Assembly: GCA_023257915.1 (NCBI GenBank)
Contig: JALRBB010000555.1
Coordinates: 1-14,144, forward strand
Direction: 5' to 3'
Length of the DNA: 14,144 nucleotides
DNA from: Quisquiliibacterium sp.
Lineage (GTDB): Bacteria; Pseudomonadota; Gammaproteobacteria; Burkholderiales; Burkholderiaceae_E
Part shown: piece by piece, positions 1-7,712 of the stretch
How the letters are laid out: every line of letters starts with the position of its first letter
Numbering within the stretch: the first letter of the stretch is position 1
Position numbers and translations under genes: made by a program
Notes under the pieces: model-generated
What the model saw: only the letters and a program-made list of their open reading frames with translations
Told to the model about the DNA's origin: nothing
Database searches by the model: none

Positions 1-44
1 GACTCGAGCACTGAGTGCGCTGCCGCGAACGCGCGAGCCGCCGG

Positions 45-50
45 TACAAT
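45..50 (+). promoter_or_regulatory. Candidate -10 element of hemE (TACAAT)
   Basis: TACAAT matches the sigma-70 -10 consensus at 5 of 6 bases and lies 7 nt before the GTG start of hemE. A transcript from it would begin at about position 57-58, on the start codon itself, and no Shine-Dalgarno-like run lies between them. No convincing -35 hexamer is seen 16-18 bp upstream, so this is a hint and not a firm promoter. Confidence 0.3.
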
Positions 51-57
51 CGAGTCC

Positions 58-1179
58 GTGAAACCAATCGCCAACGACACCTTTCTGCGCGCTTTGCTGC
101 GTCAGCCCACCGATCACACCCCTGTCTGGCTGATGCGCCAGGCCGGGCGCTACCTGCCCGAGTACAACGCGACCCGGGCGCGGGCGGGCAACTTCCTGAC
201 TTTGTGCAAGACCCCGGAGCTTGCCTGCGAGGTCACACTGCAGCCTCTGGCGCGATTTCCGCTGGACGCCGCGATTCTGTTTTCGGACATCCTGACAATT
301 CCCGACGCGATGGGGCTGGGCCTGTATTTCGCCGAAGGCGAGGGGCCGCGTTTCGAGCGCCCAGTCCGTGACGAAGCGGCGGTTGCCCAGCTCGCGGTGC
401 CAGATCCGAACCAGGATCTGCGCTATGTCATGGATGCGGTGTCCACGATCCGGGGCGCGCTCGGCGGTCGGGTGCCGCTGATCGGATTCTCCGGCAGCCC
501 CTGGACACTGGCTTGCTACATGGTCGAGGGCGGTGGCAGCGACGATTTCCGGCGCATCAAGACCATGCTCTATTCCCGTCCGGACCTGTTGCACCGGATC
601 CTGGAGGTCAATGCCAAGGCGGTCGCCGCCTACCTGAACGCCCAGATCGATGCTGGTGCCCAGGCCGTGATGATCTTCGACTCCTGGGGGGGAGCGCTTG
701 CCGATGGAGCATTCCAGCGCTTTTCGCTGGCCTACATCCGCCAAGTGCTCGCCGAGCTCAAGCCCGAACGCACCGAAACCGATGCGTCCGGCAGCACAAC
801 GGTTCGCGTCCCGAGCATCGTGTTTACGAAGGGTGGTGGCCTGTGGCTTGAGGAGATCGCCGCCAGCGGCTGCGATGCGGTCGGCGTCGACTGGACCGTC
901 AATCTCGGCCAGGCCCGGGCTAGGATCGGGTCCCGTTGCGCGGTGCAGGGCAATCTCGATCCCATGGCCCTGTTCGCTACCCCGTCCCAGGTGCGGGCCG
1001 AGGCGCTCAAGGTGCTGGAGAGTTTCGGGGTGCCGCAACCGGGCGCTGGGCATGTCTTCAATCTTGGCCACGGCATCTCGCAGTTCACCCCGCCGGACAA
1101 TGTCGCGGCACTGGTCGAAGCGGTACACGACTACAGCAAGGAAATGCGTCGTCGCGGCGCGAGCGCGTCCTCACTTTAA
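58..1179 (+). CDS. hemE: Uroporphyrinogen III decarboxylase (HemE)
   Basis: Cytoplasmic enzyme of heme synthesis; it removes four carboxyl groups from uroporphyrinogen III to give coproporphyrinogen III. The 373-residue product shows both family signatures: [10 protein letters not shown] at residues 22-31 (substrate-binding arginines R27 and R31) and GFSGSPWT followed by Y154. The expected catalytic aspartate is D77 in FSDIL and the conserved histidine is H338 in NLGHGI. It is slightly longer than the roughly 350-residue norm; part of the excess is a short polar insertion (around TDASGST, near residues 240-246) before the conserved FTKGGG segment. The start is GTG, chosen because the family N-terminus begins there. 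There is no Shine-Dalgarno sequence, but a TACAAT hexamer sits 7 nt upstream. Another reading frame ends in TGA at 59-61, overlapping the start, so the tail of an upstream gene may be translationally coupled; too little of it is present to identify. Confidence 0.98.
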   Translation: MKPIANDTFLRALLRQPTDHTPVWLMRQAGRYLPEYNATRARAGNFLTLCKTPELACEVTLQPLARFPLDAAILFSDILTIPDAMGLGLYFAEGEGPRFERPVRDEAAVAQLAVPDPNQDLRYVMDAVSTIRGALGGRVPLIGFSGSPWTLACYMVEGGGSDDFRRIKTMLYSRPDLLHRILEVNAKAVAAYLNAQIDAGAQAVMIFDSWGGALADGAFQRFSLAYIRQVLAELKPERTETDASGSTTVRVPSIVFTKGGGLWLEEIAASGCDAVGVDWTVNLGQARARIGSRCAVQGNLDPMALFATPSQVRAEALKVLESFGVPQPGAGHVFNLGHGISQFTPPDNVAALVEAVHDYSKEMRRRGASASSL

Positions 1180-1250
1180 CCAGGATCCAGGCCTGGCGCG
1201 GGTCTCAAAGTTGTTGAAAAAGTCGCAAATCTGGCTCGGAACCCCTTGAC

Positions 1251-1259
1251 TTATGCACA
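1251..1259 (+). promoter_or_regulatory. DnaA box (TTATGCACA)
   Basis: Exact match to the TTATNCACA DnaA-box consensus. It lies 72 bp past the hemE stop and overlaps the last base of a TTGACT -35-like hexamer, so DnaA binding here could also affect transcription. Confidence 0.6.
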
Positions 1260-1323
1260 TGAATCGGTAATGCGGCAGTGCACATCGTGATTGTCAGCAA
1301 TCTGATAGGGTCTTTCGTAACCC

Positions 1324-1347
1324 ATTGATTTATTGGAAGATTTTTTT
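1324..1347. other. AT-rich tract, possible DNA-unwinding element
   Basis: Twenty of 24 bases are A or T, ending in a run of seven T. It lies between the two perfect DnaA boxes. In bacterial origins, a tract like this next to DnaA boxes is where the duplex melts. The composition is observed; the unwinding role is inferred. Confidence 0.35.
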
Positions 1348-1413
1348 GACGAAAAAGCAGGCAACCGACCGGAAAGCGAGATCTGGCGCGGATTTTCAGC
1401 CGATTGATGAAGC

Positions 1414-1448
1414 TTGCCCACAGATTTATCCACAGCTTCTGTGCATGT
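1414..1448. promoter_or_regulatory. DnaA box cluster upstream of priA
   Basis: Three box-like sites occur in 35 bp. TTATCCACA at 1426-1434 is an exact consensus DnaA box of the strongest type. TTGCCCACA at 1414-1422 on the same strand starts 12 bp earlier and has two mismatches. TGTGCATGT at 1440-1448 is an opposite-strand site with two mismatches. The cluster ends 46 bp before the priA start codon. Confidence 0.6.
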
Positions 1449-1494
1449 CTTCGAAAACGCTTGAAATTGTTACGATTTAATCACCAAACTTAAA

Positions 1495-3654
1495 GTGATT
1501 TCTAGCAATGAGGTCGGCTCGCCGGCGCAGATCGTGCGGGTCGCGCTGGATATACCGGCCTCCGAAGGCTTCGATTACACGGTTCCGCCGAGCTACCGAG
1601 ACGACCTGGCGATTGGCAGTTGGGTGCTGGTCCCCTGGGGCAAAGCGCGCCGGATCGGGTTGGTGATTGCACTGCTGGATCAGACCGAGGTTCCGCCGGA
1701 AAAGCTGCGGGCGCTACTCGGTCCGCTCCAAGGCGCTCCGGCGCCAGACCGGCACTGGTTCGAGTTGCTCCGGTTTGCCGCTACCTACTACCACCGACCC
1801 TTCGGGGAGGTGGCGCTGCCCGCTATTCCAAAGCTGTTGCGCACGCCCCCGGCGGCGCGATCGCGAGGGTCGGCATTTGAGCGCGCGCGGGCTCGCCTGC
1901 CGCAGGCGGTCGCACCCGGGGAATTGCCTGCCGATCCGCTCCCGTTGACCAGTGGGCAGCAGACAGCGATCGACGCCTTGCAAGCCGCCCGCGGGTTTTC
2001 GGTGCAGTTGCTGCATGGCGTGACCGGCAGCGGAAAGACCGAGGTCTATCTGCAATGGCTGGCGTCGATTCTGGCTGCCGAGGCAAAGGCGCAGGTCTTG
2101 CTGCTGGTGCCCGAGATCGCGCTGACGCCGCAGCTGATTCGTCAGCTGCAGGGGCGGTTTCGCGCAGAGGCGGTTGCAGTGCTGCACAGCGAGCTGCCCG
2201 ATGGCGAACGTGCCGCCCATTGGCTCGCAGCGGCTGAAGGGCGTGTCCGGGTTGTCGTCGGCACCCGCCTTGCCGTGCTGACGCCGATGCCCGGGTTGGC
2301 GGCAATCGTCGTCGACGAAGAGCATGATCCGTCGTACAAGCAGCATGAAGGCGTGCGCTATTCGGCCCGGGATCTGGCGGTGGTGCTGGCGCAGCAGCGC
2401 AAGATTCCGGTCCTGCTCGGCTCGGCCACCCCCTCGCTGGAGTCCTGGCTGGCCGCCCGCCGCGGGCGCTACCGGTTGCTGCCGATGCCCGAGCGCGTCG
2501 GAGGTGGCCAGCTGCCGCAGCTGCAACTGGTCGAACCGCGTGCACGCCAGCAGCGTCATGGCCTGCTCGGCGAGACGGTGGAGGCAATCGGGCAGGCCTT
2601 GGCCGCAGGCCGGCAGGCCTTGGTCTTTCTGAATCGTCGGGGATATGCGCCTGTCCTGGGCTGCGATGCCTGCGGCTGGCTCAGTCGATGCGAGTCTTGC
2701 ACCGCATTCCGGGTGCTGCATCGCCAGGCGCAGGCGGCCGGCGGCGGCCGGCCAGCGCGCTTCCGGCTGGTCTGTCATCACTGCGGTGCTGACGGGCCGG
2801 TGCCCCGGCTCTGCCCCGAGTGCGGCAACCTCGATCTGAGTCCGGTCGGGCGCGGCACGCAGCGTCTCGAGGAGGGGCTGGCAGAGATCTTTCCACAGGC
2901 GCGTATCGCCCGGGTCGATCGCGATGTGGCCCGTCGTCGCAACGCGGCCAGGGATGCCATCGACGCTGCCCACGCCGGCGACATCGACATCCTGGTCGGC
3001 ACCCAGATGCTCGCCAAGGGACATGATTTCCGCCGCCTCAGTGTGGTCGCGGTGCTGGATGTCGACGCGGCACTGTATTCGTCCGATTTCCGGGCGCCCG
3101 AGCGGCTGTTCGCACTGATGATGCAGGTCGCCGGGCGGGCGGGGCGCAGCGCGGCCGGGGCACGGGTGGTGATCCAGACCCGCTTCCCATCACATCCCTT
3201 GTTCACCGCGCTGGCTCGGCAAGACTACGATGGGTTCGCCGATGAACTACTCACCGAGCGACGGCAGGCCGCGCTGCCGCCCTTCGTCTTTCTCGCCTTG
3301 CTGCGTGCCGAGGCGCCGAGTCTGCAGGCGGCCACCGATTTTCTCGACACCGCTGCGCAGATCGGACGCGAACTGCTGGGTCGCACGATGGCTGAGCCGG
3401 ACGGATCCGCTTCCACGCCGCCTGAGCCCGTGCGCCTGCGCCGTCCCAGCGAAGTCGCCAGTCCTTCGGTGAGGGTCTACGATCCGGTGCCCATGCCGAT
3501 GATGCGCCTGGCCGGCAAGGAACGCGCGCAACTGCTGCTCGAGTGCGAATCCCGGACCGTGCTGCACGCATTTTTGCGCGACTGGCTGGCCGAGTTGCAG
3601 GCGGTTCGCACGCCGGTGCGCTGGTTGCTGGAAGTCGACCCGCAGGAGATTTGA
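1495..3654 (+). CDS. priA: Primosomal protein N', replication restart helicase PriA
   Basis: PriA recognises stalled or collapsed replication forks, unwinds 3'-5' and loads the primosome so that DnaB can be reloaded. The 719-residue product is near the usual length. The N-terminal 3'-DNA-binding domain starts at RVALDIP (residue 15 on). Walker A is GVTGSGKT at 175-182 and the helicase DEEH box is at 274-277. Eight cysteines form the two zinc sites: C390, C393, C399, C402, C427, C430, C440 and C443. The helicase C-terminal lobe includes GTQMLAKGHDF and QVAGRAGR. The GTG start has no clear Shine-Dalgarno sequence; a GTG 13 codons downstream is the only close alternative and would cut into the conserved N-terminus. 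A DnaA-box cluster lies just upstream, and the rep helicase follows after 27 bp, so the two fork-repair helicases may be co-expressed. Confidence 0.97.
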   Translation: MISSNEVGSPAQIVRVALDIPASEGFDYTVPPSYRDDLAIGSWVLVPWGKARRIGLVIALLDQTEVPPEKLRALLGPLQGAPAPDRHWFELLRFAATYYHRPFGEVALPAIPKLLRTPPAARSRGSAFERARARLPQAVAPGELPADPLPLTSGQQTAIDALQAARGFSVQLLHGVTGSGKTEVYLQWLASILAAEAKAQVLLLVPEIALTPQLIRQLQGRFRAEAVAVLHSELPDGERAAHWLAAAEGRVRVVVGTRLAVLTPMPGLAAIVVDEEHDPSYKQHEGVRYSARDLAVVLAQQRKIPVLLGSATPSLESWLAARRGRYRLLPMPERVGGGQLPQLQLVEPRARQQRHGLLGETVEAIGQALAAGRQALVFLNRRGYAPVLGCDACGWLSRCESCTAFRVLHRQAQAAGGGRPARFRLVCHHCGADGPVPRLCPECGNLDLSPVGRGTQRLEEGLAEIFPQARIARVDRDVARRRNAARDAIDAAHAGDIDILVGTQMLAKGHDFRRLSVVAVLDVDAALYSSDFRAPERLFALMMQVAGRAGRSAAGARVVIQTRFPSHPLFTALARQDYDGFADELLTERRQAALPPFVFLALLRAEAPSLQAATDFLDTAAQIGRELLGRTMAEPDGSASTPPEPVRLRRPSEVASPSVRVYDPVPMPMMRLAGKERAQLLLECESRTVLHAFLRDWLAELQAVRTPVRWLLEVDPQEI

Positions 3655-3665
3655 CCCGCGTCGGC

Positions 3666-3671
3666 TAGAAT
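3666..3671 (+). promoter_or_regulatory. Candidate -10 element of rep (TAGAAT)
   Basis: TAGAAT (5 of 6 matches to the -10 consensus) lies in the 27-bp priA-rep gap, 10 nt before the rep ATG. Transcription from it would give a leader of about 4 nt, and the gap has no Shine-Dalgarno sequence. No well-spaced -35 hexamer is visible: TTGACC at 3651-3656 is only 9 bp away. Support is weak to moderate. Confidence 0.3.
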
Positions 3672-3681
3672 CGCCCCCCCG

Positions 3682-5718
3682 ATGCCTGCAGCCAGCCCAC
3701 CCAGCCTGAATCCCGCCCAGCGCGAGGCGATCCGCTATCTCGACGGCCCATGCCTGGTGATCGCTGGCGCCGGAAGCGGCAAGACCCGCGTGATCACGCA
3801 CAAGATCGCGCACCTGATCGATGCCGGCTTCAAGTCATCGGCAATCGCGGCGATCACGTTCACGAACAAGGCGGCCCGCGAGATGGCCGAGCGCCTCGGC
3901 CAGCTGGTGCGCTTGCCCGACCAGGAAAGACCGCTGGTCAGCACCTTCCATTCGCTGGGCGTGCAGATGCTGCGCCGCGACTGCAAGCGGCTCGGCCTGA
4001 AAGCCAGCTTTTCGATCCTGGACTCCGACGACGCGCTGGCGATCATCCAGCAGGCGCTTGCCACCACCGATCGCAAGTTGTTGCGCGCGGCGCAGTCGCG
4101 GATCTCGCTGTGGAAAAATGCGCTCATCGAGCCGGACGATGCGGCCGCGGGCGCCGCTGATGAAGCCGAGCACCAGACGGCACGTGCCTATCGGGAATAT
4201 GCGGCGACCTTGGCCGCCTACCAGGCGGTGGACTTCGACGACCTGATCCGCCTGCCGGTGCGGCTGCTGCGCGAGCATGCGGATGCGGCACAGGCCTGGC
4301 GCGAGAAGCTGCGCTACCTGCTGGTCGATGAGTATCAGGACACCAATGCCTGCCAGTACGAGCTCCTGAAGCTGCTGACCGGTCCCCGGGCCGCATTCAC
4401 CGCCGTTGGCGACGATGACCAGTCGATCTACGGCTGGCGCGGCGCAACGCTGGAGAATCTTGGGAGGCTCGCACAGGATTTTCCGTCGCTCAAGGTGATC
4501 AAGCTGGAGCAAAACTATCGCTCCAGCGTCACGATTCTCAAGGCGGCCAATCAGTTGATCGCCAACAATCCGAAGCTGCATGAAAAGCAGCTGTGGTCCG
4601 AACTCGGACTCGGCGATCCGATCTCGGTGCTGGCCTGCGACAGCGATGAACAGGAAGCCGAGTCGATCGTGATGCGGCTGCAGGCGCACAAGTTTGAGCG
4701 CCGTACCCGGTTTTCCGACTACGCGATCTTGTACCGTGGCAATCACCAGGCGCGGATCTTCGAGCAGGCATTGCGCAAGGAAAAGATTCCGTATGTGCTG
4801 TCGGGTGGTCAGTCGTTTTTCGACCGCGCCGAGATTCGTGACCTGATGGCCTACCTGCGGCTGCTGGCCAACGACGACGACGATCCGGCCTTCATTCGCG
4901 CGATCACGACGCCCAAGCGCGGCGTCGGCACCGCGACGCTGACCGCGCTTGGCGAGTACTCGGGTGGTCGCCATCTGTCGATGTTTGCGGCGATGTTTGA
5001 GGCCGGCCTGGAAACCAGGCTGGCGGCGCGACAGCTTGAACCGCTGCGTCAGTTCGGTGAGTTCATCAACCGGATCGGCTGGCGCGCGCAACGCGAACCG
5101 GCCGCACAGGTGCTCGATGAACTGGTGCAGGCGATCGGGTATCGCGCGCATCTGTTCGAGACCCTGGACGACAAGCAGGCCGCATCACGCTGGCAGAACG
5201 TCAGCGACTTTCTCGACTGGTTGCGCAAGCGGGCCGCAGAAGATGGGTCGACCTTGCTGCAGCTTGCGCAAAACGTCGCGATTTTGTCGCAGCTGGACCG
5301 CTCCGACGCGGATGTCGACGCGGTGCGGCTCACGACGATCCATGCGTCCAAGGGACTGGAATATCCGCATGTGTACATCGCCGGCTGCGAAGAGGGATTG
5401 CTGCCGCATCATGGTGGTGCCGGTGTCGACGACGACGGCGAGATCGTCGATTCGGATCTGCAGCAGGCACGCATCGAGGAGGAGCGACGCCTGATGTACG
5501 TCGCGGTCACGCGCGCGCAGCGCAGCCTGACGCTGAGCTGGTGCAAGGAAAGGCGCCAGGCGCGCGAGGCGCGCAGCCAGCGCCCCTCGCGCTTCATCGC
5601 GGAGATGCAACTGGAGGCTGCGCCCTCGTCGGCGCGCACCGTCACGCAGCAGGCAGCACGTCAGCAGCTCGGCCGGCTGCGTGACCTGCTCGGTGGGGCA
5701 GGGCGGGGCGGGTCCTGA
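3682..5718 (+). CDS. rep: ATP-dependent 3'-5' DNA helicase Rep (UvrD/Rep family)
   Basis: Superfamily 1A helicase that travels with or ahead of the replisome, clears proteins from DNA and helps restart stalled forks. The 678-residue length fits Rep (about 670) better than UvrD (about 720). Motifs in order: Walker A AGAGSGKT at 28-35, motif Ia TFTNKAAREM, motif II VDEYQDT at 215-221, motif III VGDDDQSIYGWRGA, motif IV LEQNYRSS, motif V HASKGLE at 554-560 and motif VI EERRLMYVAVTRAQ at 600-613. The segments LVSTFHSLG and DYAILYRGNHQ are close to E. coli Rep as I remember it. The start is the first ATG after priA; there is no Shine-Dalgarno sequence, but a TAGAAT hexamer is 10 nt upstream. Rep in other bacteria cooperates with PriA- and PriC-dependent restart, so the position next to priA makes functional sense. 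Confidence 0.95.
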   Translation: MPAASPPSLNPAQREAIRYLDGPCLVIAGAGSGKTRVITHKIAHLIDAGFKSSAIAAITFTNKAAREMAERLGQLVRLPDQERPLVSTFHSLGVQMLRRDCKRLGLKASFSILDSDDALAIIQQALATTDRKLLRAAQSRISLWKNALIEPDDAAAGAADEAEHQTARAYREYAATLAAYQAVDFDDLIRLPVRLLREHADAAQAWREKLRYLLVDEYQDTNACQYELLKLLTGPRAAFTAVGDDDQSIYGWRGATLENLGRLAQDFPSLKVIKLEQNYRSSVTILKAANQLIANNPKLHEKQLWSELGLGDPISVLACDSDEQEAESIVMRLQAHKFERRTRFSDYAILYRGNHQARIFEQALRKEKIPYVLSGGQSFFDRAEIRDLMAYLRLLANDDDDPAFIRAITTPKRGVGTATLTALGEYSGGRHLSMFAAMFEAGLETRLAARQLEPLRQFGEFINRIGWRAQREPAAQVLDELVQAIGYRAHLFETLDDKQAASRWQNVSDFLDWLRKRAAEDGSTLLQLAQNVAILSQLDRSDADVDAVRLTTIHASKGLEYPHVYIAGCEEGLLPHHGGAGVDDDGEIVDSDLQQARIEEERRLMYVAVTRAQRSLTLSWCKERRQAREARSQRPSRFIAEMQLEAAPSSARTVTQQAARQQLGRLRDLLGGAGRGGS

Positions 5719-5778
5719 TTGCCAGCCGTCTGGCGGATGCCCTCGCGCGCCGCCGATTGCATCGAAACGCCGGTCAAG

Positions 5779-5795
5779 GCACTCTGACAGAGTGC
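5779..5795. repeat. Perfect 7-bp inverted repeat with 3-nt loop
   Basis: GCACTCT and AGAGTGC flank GAC, forming a perfect dyad 60 bp past the rep stop and 118 bp before the pilE start. No T-run follows, so a classical intrinsic terminator is unlikely. The dyad could be a protein-binding operator for the pilin operon or an mRNA hairpin protecting the 3' end of rep. The rest of the 195-bp rep-pilE gap shows no gene, and I could not find a convincing pilE promoter in it. Confidence 0.4.
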
Positions 5796-5913
5796 ATCGC
5801 AGCGCCGCCTGCATGTATTGGTCGCGTCGGTCGCGCCGAAATGACCGCCGGTCGGCCCGCACGCGCGCTGACCAGTGCGTTGCGGCAATCTGTCAGTGGG
5901 GGTAGTCCGGTTC

Positions 5914-6327
5914 ATGCTCAAACAATGCCAAACCAGTCGGGGCTTCACGCTGCTCGAGTTGATGATCGTGGTCGCGGTCGCCGGCATCCTGTTCGCGGTC
6001 GCGATGCCCGCGTACCAGGACTTCGTGCGCAAGGGGCGTCGCGCCGAGGCGCGCGAGGCGCTGCTGCGCATCATGCAGGCGCAGGAGCGCTGGCGCTCGA
6101 ACAACGTTAGTTATTCGGCAAATCTGGTGACGGATCTGAGGCAGACCGCCACCAGTGCAGATGGCAACTATGCGCTGTCGATCAGCGGGGTCAGCGGCAC
6201 CGGCTACACCGCCACGGCTACCGCGCAGGCCAAGCAGGCCGGTGACTCCAGTTGCGCGAGCATCACGGTGACGGTCGCCGGGACCAGCACCACCTATGGC
6301 CCGACCAACATCTGCTGGGGGCGGTGA
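5914..6327 (+). CDS. pilE: Type IV pilin, PilE/ComP-like
   Basis: Type IV pilin of 137 residues. The prepilin leader [10 protein letters not shown] is cut after G10, giving mature FTLLE with the conserved Glu at +5 (E15). One hydrophobic N-terminal helix (about residues 11-33) anchors it in the inner membrane before assembly. A PilE/ComP-type sequence follows ([18 protein letters not shown]), with a short globular domain. C114 and C134 bracket a C-terminal disulfide loop ending in ICWGR, typical of PilE minor pilins in proteobacterial pil clusters. ATG 5914 gives a standard short leader; an in-frame GTG at 5896 is possible but less likely. The Shine-Dalgarno sequence is weak (GGGGG at 5898-5902, 11 nt away). 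Its stop shares one base with the next start (TGATG). It could be a minor subunit or a DNA-receptor pilin; a major-pilin role cannot be ruled out. Confidence 0.85.
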   Translation: MLKQCQTSRGFTLLELMIVVAVAGILFAVAMPAYQDFVRKGRRAEAREALLRIMQAQERWRSNNVSYSANLVTDLRQTATSADGNYALSISGVSGTGYTATATAQAKQAGDSSCASITVTVAGTSTTYGPTNICWGR

Positions 6328-6977
6328 TGTCGGCGCGGATCCTTGCCCTGGGGCGCAGCGACCGGCATGGGTGTGCCCTCGAGCGGGGCAGTCGATCCAG
6401 CCAGCCGGGGCGTGCACCCGGATACCGTCAGCATGGGCTTACGCTAATCGAAGTCATGATTGCCCTGGGCATCCTCGGCGTGATCGCGGCGCTTGCCTTG
6501 CCCTCGTTCGAGGCGTTTCGAGACCGCGAGCGCGTCAAGGGGGTCGCGAACAATCTGGTTGCCGACATGCAGTTCGCGCGCTCCGAGGCGGTGCAGCGCA
6601 GCCGCCGGGTCACGGTCAGCTTCACCACCGGGATTCACTGGTGTTATGGCATCCACCTGGTCGAGGACGGTGGCTCCGCCGAGTGCAATTGCACGCCGAA
6701 TGCGAATTCGAGTAACAGCTGCAGCATCAAGGTGGTGCGCGGATCCGATGTTCCCGGTGTACTGATGTCCAGCGCAAGTTTTGGCGCTGGAGACGCCTGG
6801 TATGCAATCGATCCGCGTCGCGGCCAGATTCTCGATTCCACCGGTGCTGCGGCCCAGGGTGTGGTGCGGCTCACTGGCAGCAGTGGTGTGCAACTCGAGG
6901 CCGAGCTGAACGCGGTCGGACGTGTGCGCCTGTGTTCGCCGGACGGCAAGACCGGAGGTTTCCCGGCATGTTCCTGA
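6327..6977 (+). CDS. fimT: Minor pilin, FimT/GspH family
   Basis: A 216-residue prepilin with an unusually long, basic 37-residue leader. Cleavage after G37 gives LTLIE with Glu at +5 (E42), followed by one hydrophobic helix. The GspH/FimT pattern follows: ANNLVADMQFARSEAVQRS, then a beta-rich globular domain. A cysteine-rich segment (ECNC then SCS) and C203 and C215 near the end could form disulfides. The tail has GRVRLC at residues 198-203, matching the GRxR motif reported in DNA-binding FimT proteins involved in natural transformation. The ATG overlaps the pilE stop by one base and follows a G-rich stretch (6316-6324). No other start gives a shorter leader with a better ribosome site. The last 10 bases overlap pilW. 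FimT/GspH membership is firm; the DNA-uptake role is inferred. Confidence 0.86.
   Translation: MSARILALGRSDRHGCALERGSRSSQPGRAPGYRQHGLTLIEVMIALGILGVIAALALPSFEAFRDRERVKGVANNLVADMQFARSEAVQRSRRVTVSFTTGIHWCYGIHLVEDGGSAECNCTPNANSSNSCSIKVVRGSDVPGVLMSSASFGAGDAWYAIDPRRGQILDSTGAAAQGVVRLTGSSGVQLEAELNAVGRVRLCSPDGKTGGFPACS
6954..6958 (+). promoter_or_regulatory. Ribosome binding site of pilW (GGAGG)
   Basis: GGAGG lies 9 nt before ATG 6968, inside the 3' end of fimT. It favours this ATG over the in-frame upstream ATG at 6932, which would add 12 codons in front of the leader. Confidence 0.7.
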
Positions 6978-7702
6978 GACCGGGCCCCAGCAGTCAGTCC
7001 CGGCGTCCGCGCGAATGGATGCGCAATCGCGCGCGACCAGCCCAGCAAGGCTTGACGATCATCGAGCTGATGATCGGCATGGCGCTGGGTCTGTTCCTGA
7101 TCGCTGGTACGCTCACGCTGTTTGCCGGTCATGTCACCAGCAACAATGCGTTGATGCGCACCACGCGGCTCAACAACGAGCTGCGCGGCACGCTCGACAT
7201 GATCATCCGCGACTTGCGCCGGGCTTCTTACTGGGGCAGTGCGCAGACCGGGGCCTGGTTCCCTGGCACGCCCGGTGTGCAGGTCAATCCCTTTTTGCAA
7301 TTGGACGTGAGCTCCGATTCGATCACCTATCGCTATGACGTCGATGGCGACGGCGTGCTCGATGCTGACGAAAGTTTTCGCATCCGGCACAACACGGCCG
7401 AGGGCGCGATCGAGATGCTGCAGCTGGACACTGGCGGGTCCGTCACCAGCACGGTGCCGGTGTCCGACGCTGACCTCACCGACATTACCGCGCTCGCGTT
7501 CACGCTCACCGACCGCACCGTAAGCACCACCTGCCTAAAGAGTGGTCCCGGCCCGGTCGCACCGACCCCGCCGGTGCTGCATGTGCGCGAGATTTTCGTC
7601 ACGATCACCGGCAGCTTGCGCAGCGATGCCACGGTGAGCAGGACCCTGTCCGATTCGGTTCGCGTTCGAAATGACCGGGTCGAAGGCTCTTGCCCGACCT
7701 GA
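6968..7702 (+). CDS. pilW: Minor pilin PilW
   Basis: A 244-residue prepilin. The leader ends at G28, followed by LTIIE (Glu +5 is E33) and the hydrophobic helix LMIGMALGLFLIAGTLTLF. The segment RLNNELRGTLDMIIRDLRRASYWG is characteristic of PilW. Within the globular domain, DVDGDGVLDADE at residues 124-135 is a complete 12-residue EF-hand-type loop (acidic residues at 1, 3, 5, 9 and 12, Gly at 6, hydrophobic at 8), so calcium binding is likely. PilW is a minor pilin of the pilus tip/priming complex, working with PilV, PilX and FimT. It overlaps the fimT end by 10 bases, and pilX starts 10 bp after its stop. The start is set by GGAGG at 6954-6958. Confidence 0.87.
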   Translation: MFLRPGPSSQSRRPREWMRNRARPAQQGLTIIELMIGMALGLFLIAGTLTLFAGHVTSNNALMRTTRLNNELRGTLDMIIRDLRRASYWGSAQTGAWFPGTPGVQVNPFLQLDVSSDSITYRYDVDGDGVLDADESFRIRHNTAEGAIEMLQLDTGGSVTSTVPVSDADLTDITALAFTLTDRTVSTTCLKSGPGPVAPTPPVLHVREIFVTITGSLRSDATVSRTLSDSVRVRNDRVEGSCPT

Positions 7703-7712
7703 GGACTCCCGG

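Larger units (their letters stand above)
1180..1494. other. AT-rich intergenic region with DnaA boxes (oriC-like or DnaA-regulated)
   Basis: This 315-bp gap between hemE and priA is clearly richer in A/T than the flanking genes. It contains two exact matches to the DnaA box TTATNCACA (1251-1259 and 1426-1434, both + strand), two 7-of-9 matches (1414-1422 on +, TTGCCCACA; 1440-1448 on -), and a 24-bp stretch at 1324-1347 with only four G/C bases. A TTGACT hexamer at 1246-1251 followed 16 bp later by TAATGC (1268-1273) could be a promoter whose spacer holds the first box. A second -10-like hexamer, TTTAAT at 1476-1481, lies 13 nt before the priA start. The region may be a chromosomal origin element, a DnaA-titrating locus, or a DnaA-controlled promoter for priA and rep. 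No coding sequence or convincing terminator is seen in it. Confidence 0.6.

Noticed and set aside
1180..1196. Inverted repeat CCAGG...CCTGG just after hemE as a terminator
   Set aside because: The stem is only 5 bp and no T-run follows, so it does not meet the pattern of an intrinsic terminator.
1251..1433. A 60-codon minus-strand frame in the hemE-priA gap
   Set aside because: No recognisable product. The region's DnaA boxes and AT-rich composition explain it better as non-coding.
1714..3024. A 436-codon minus-strand frame inside priA
   Set aside because: It lies antisense to the PriA Walker, DEEH and zinc motifs and shows no recognisable family.
3835..5151. A 438-codon minus-strand frame inside rep
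   Set aside because: The + strand here contains Rep helicase motifs I to IV in order; the antisense frame is a composition artefact.
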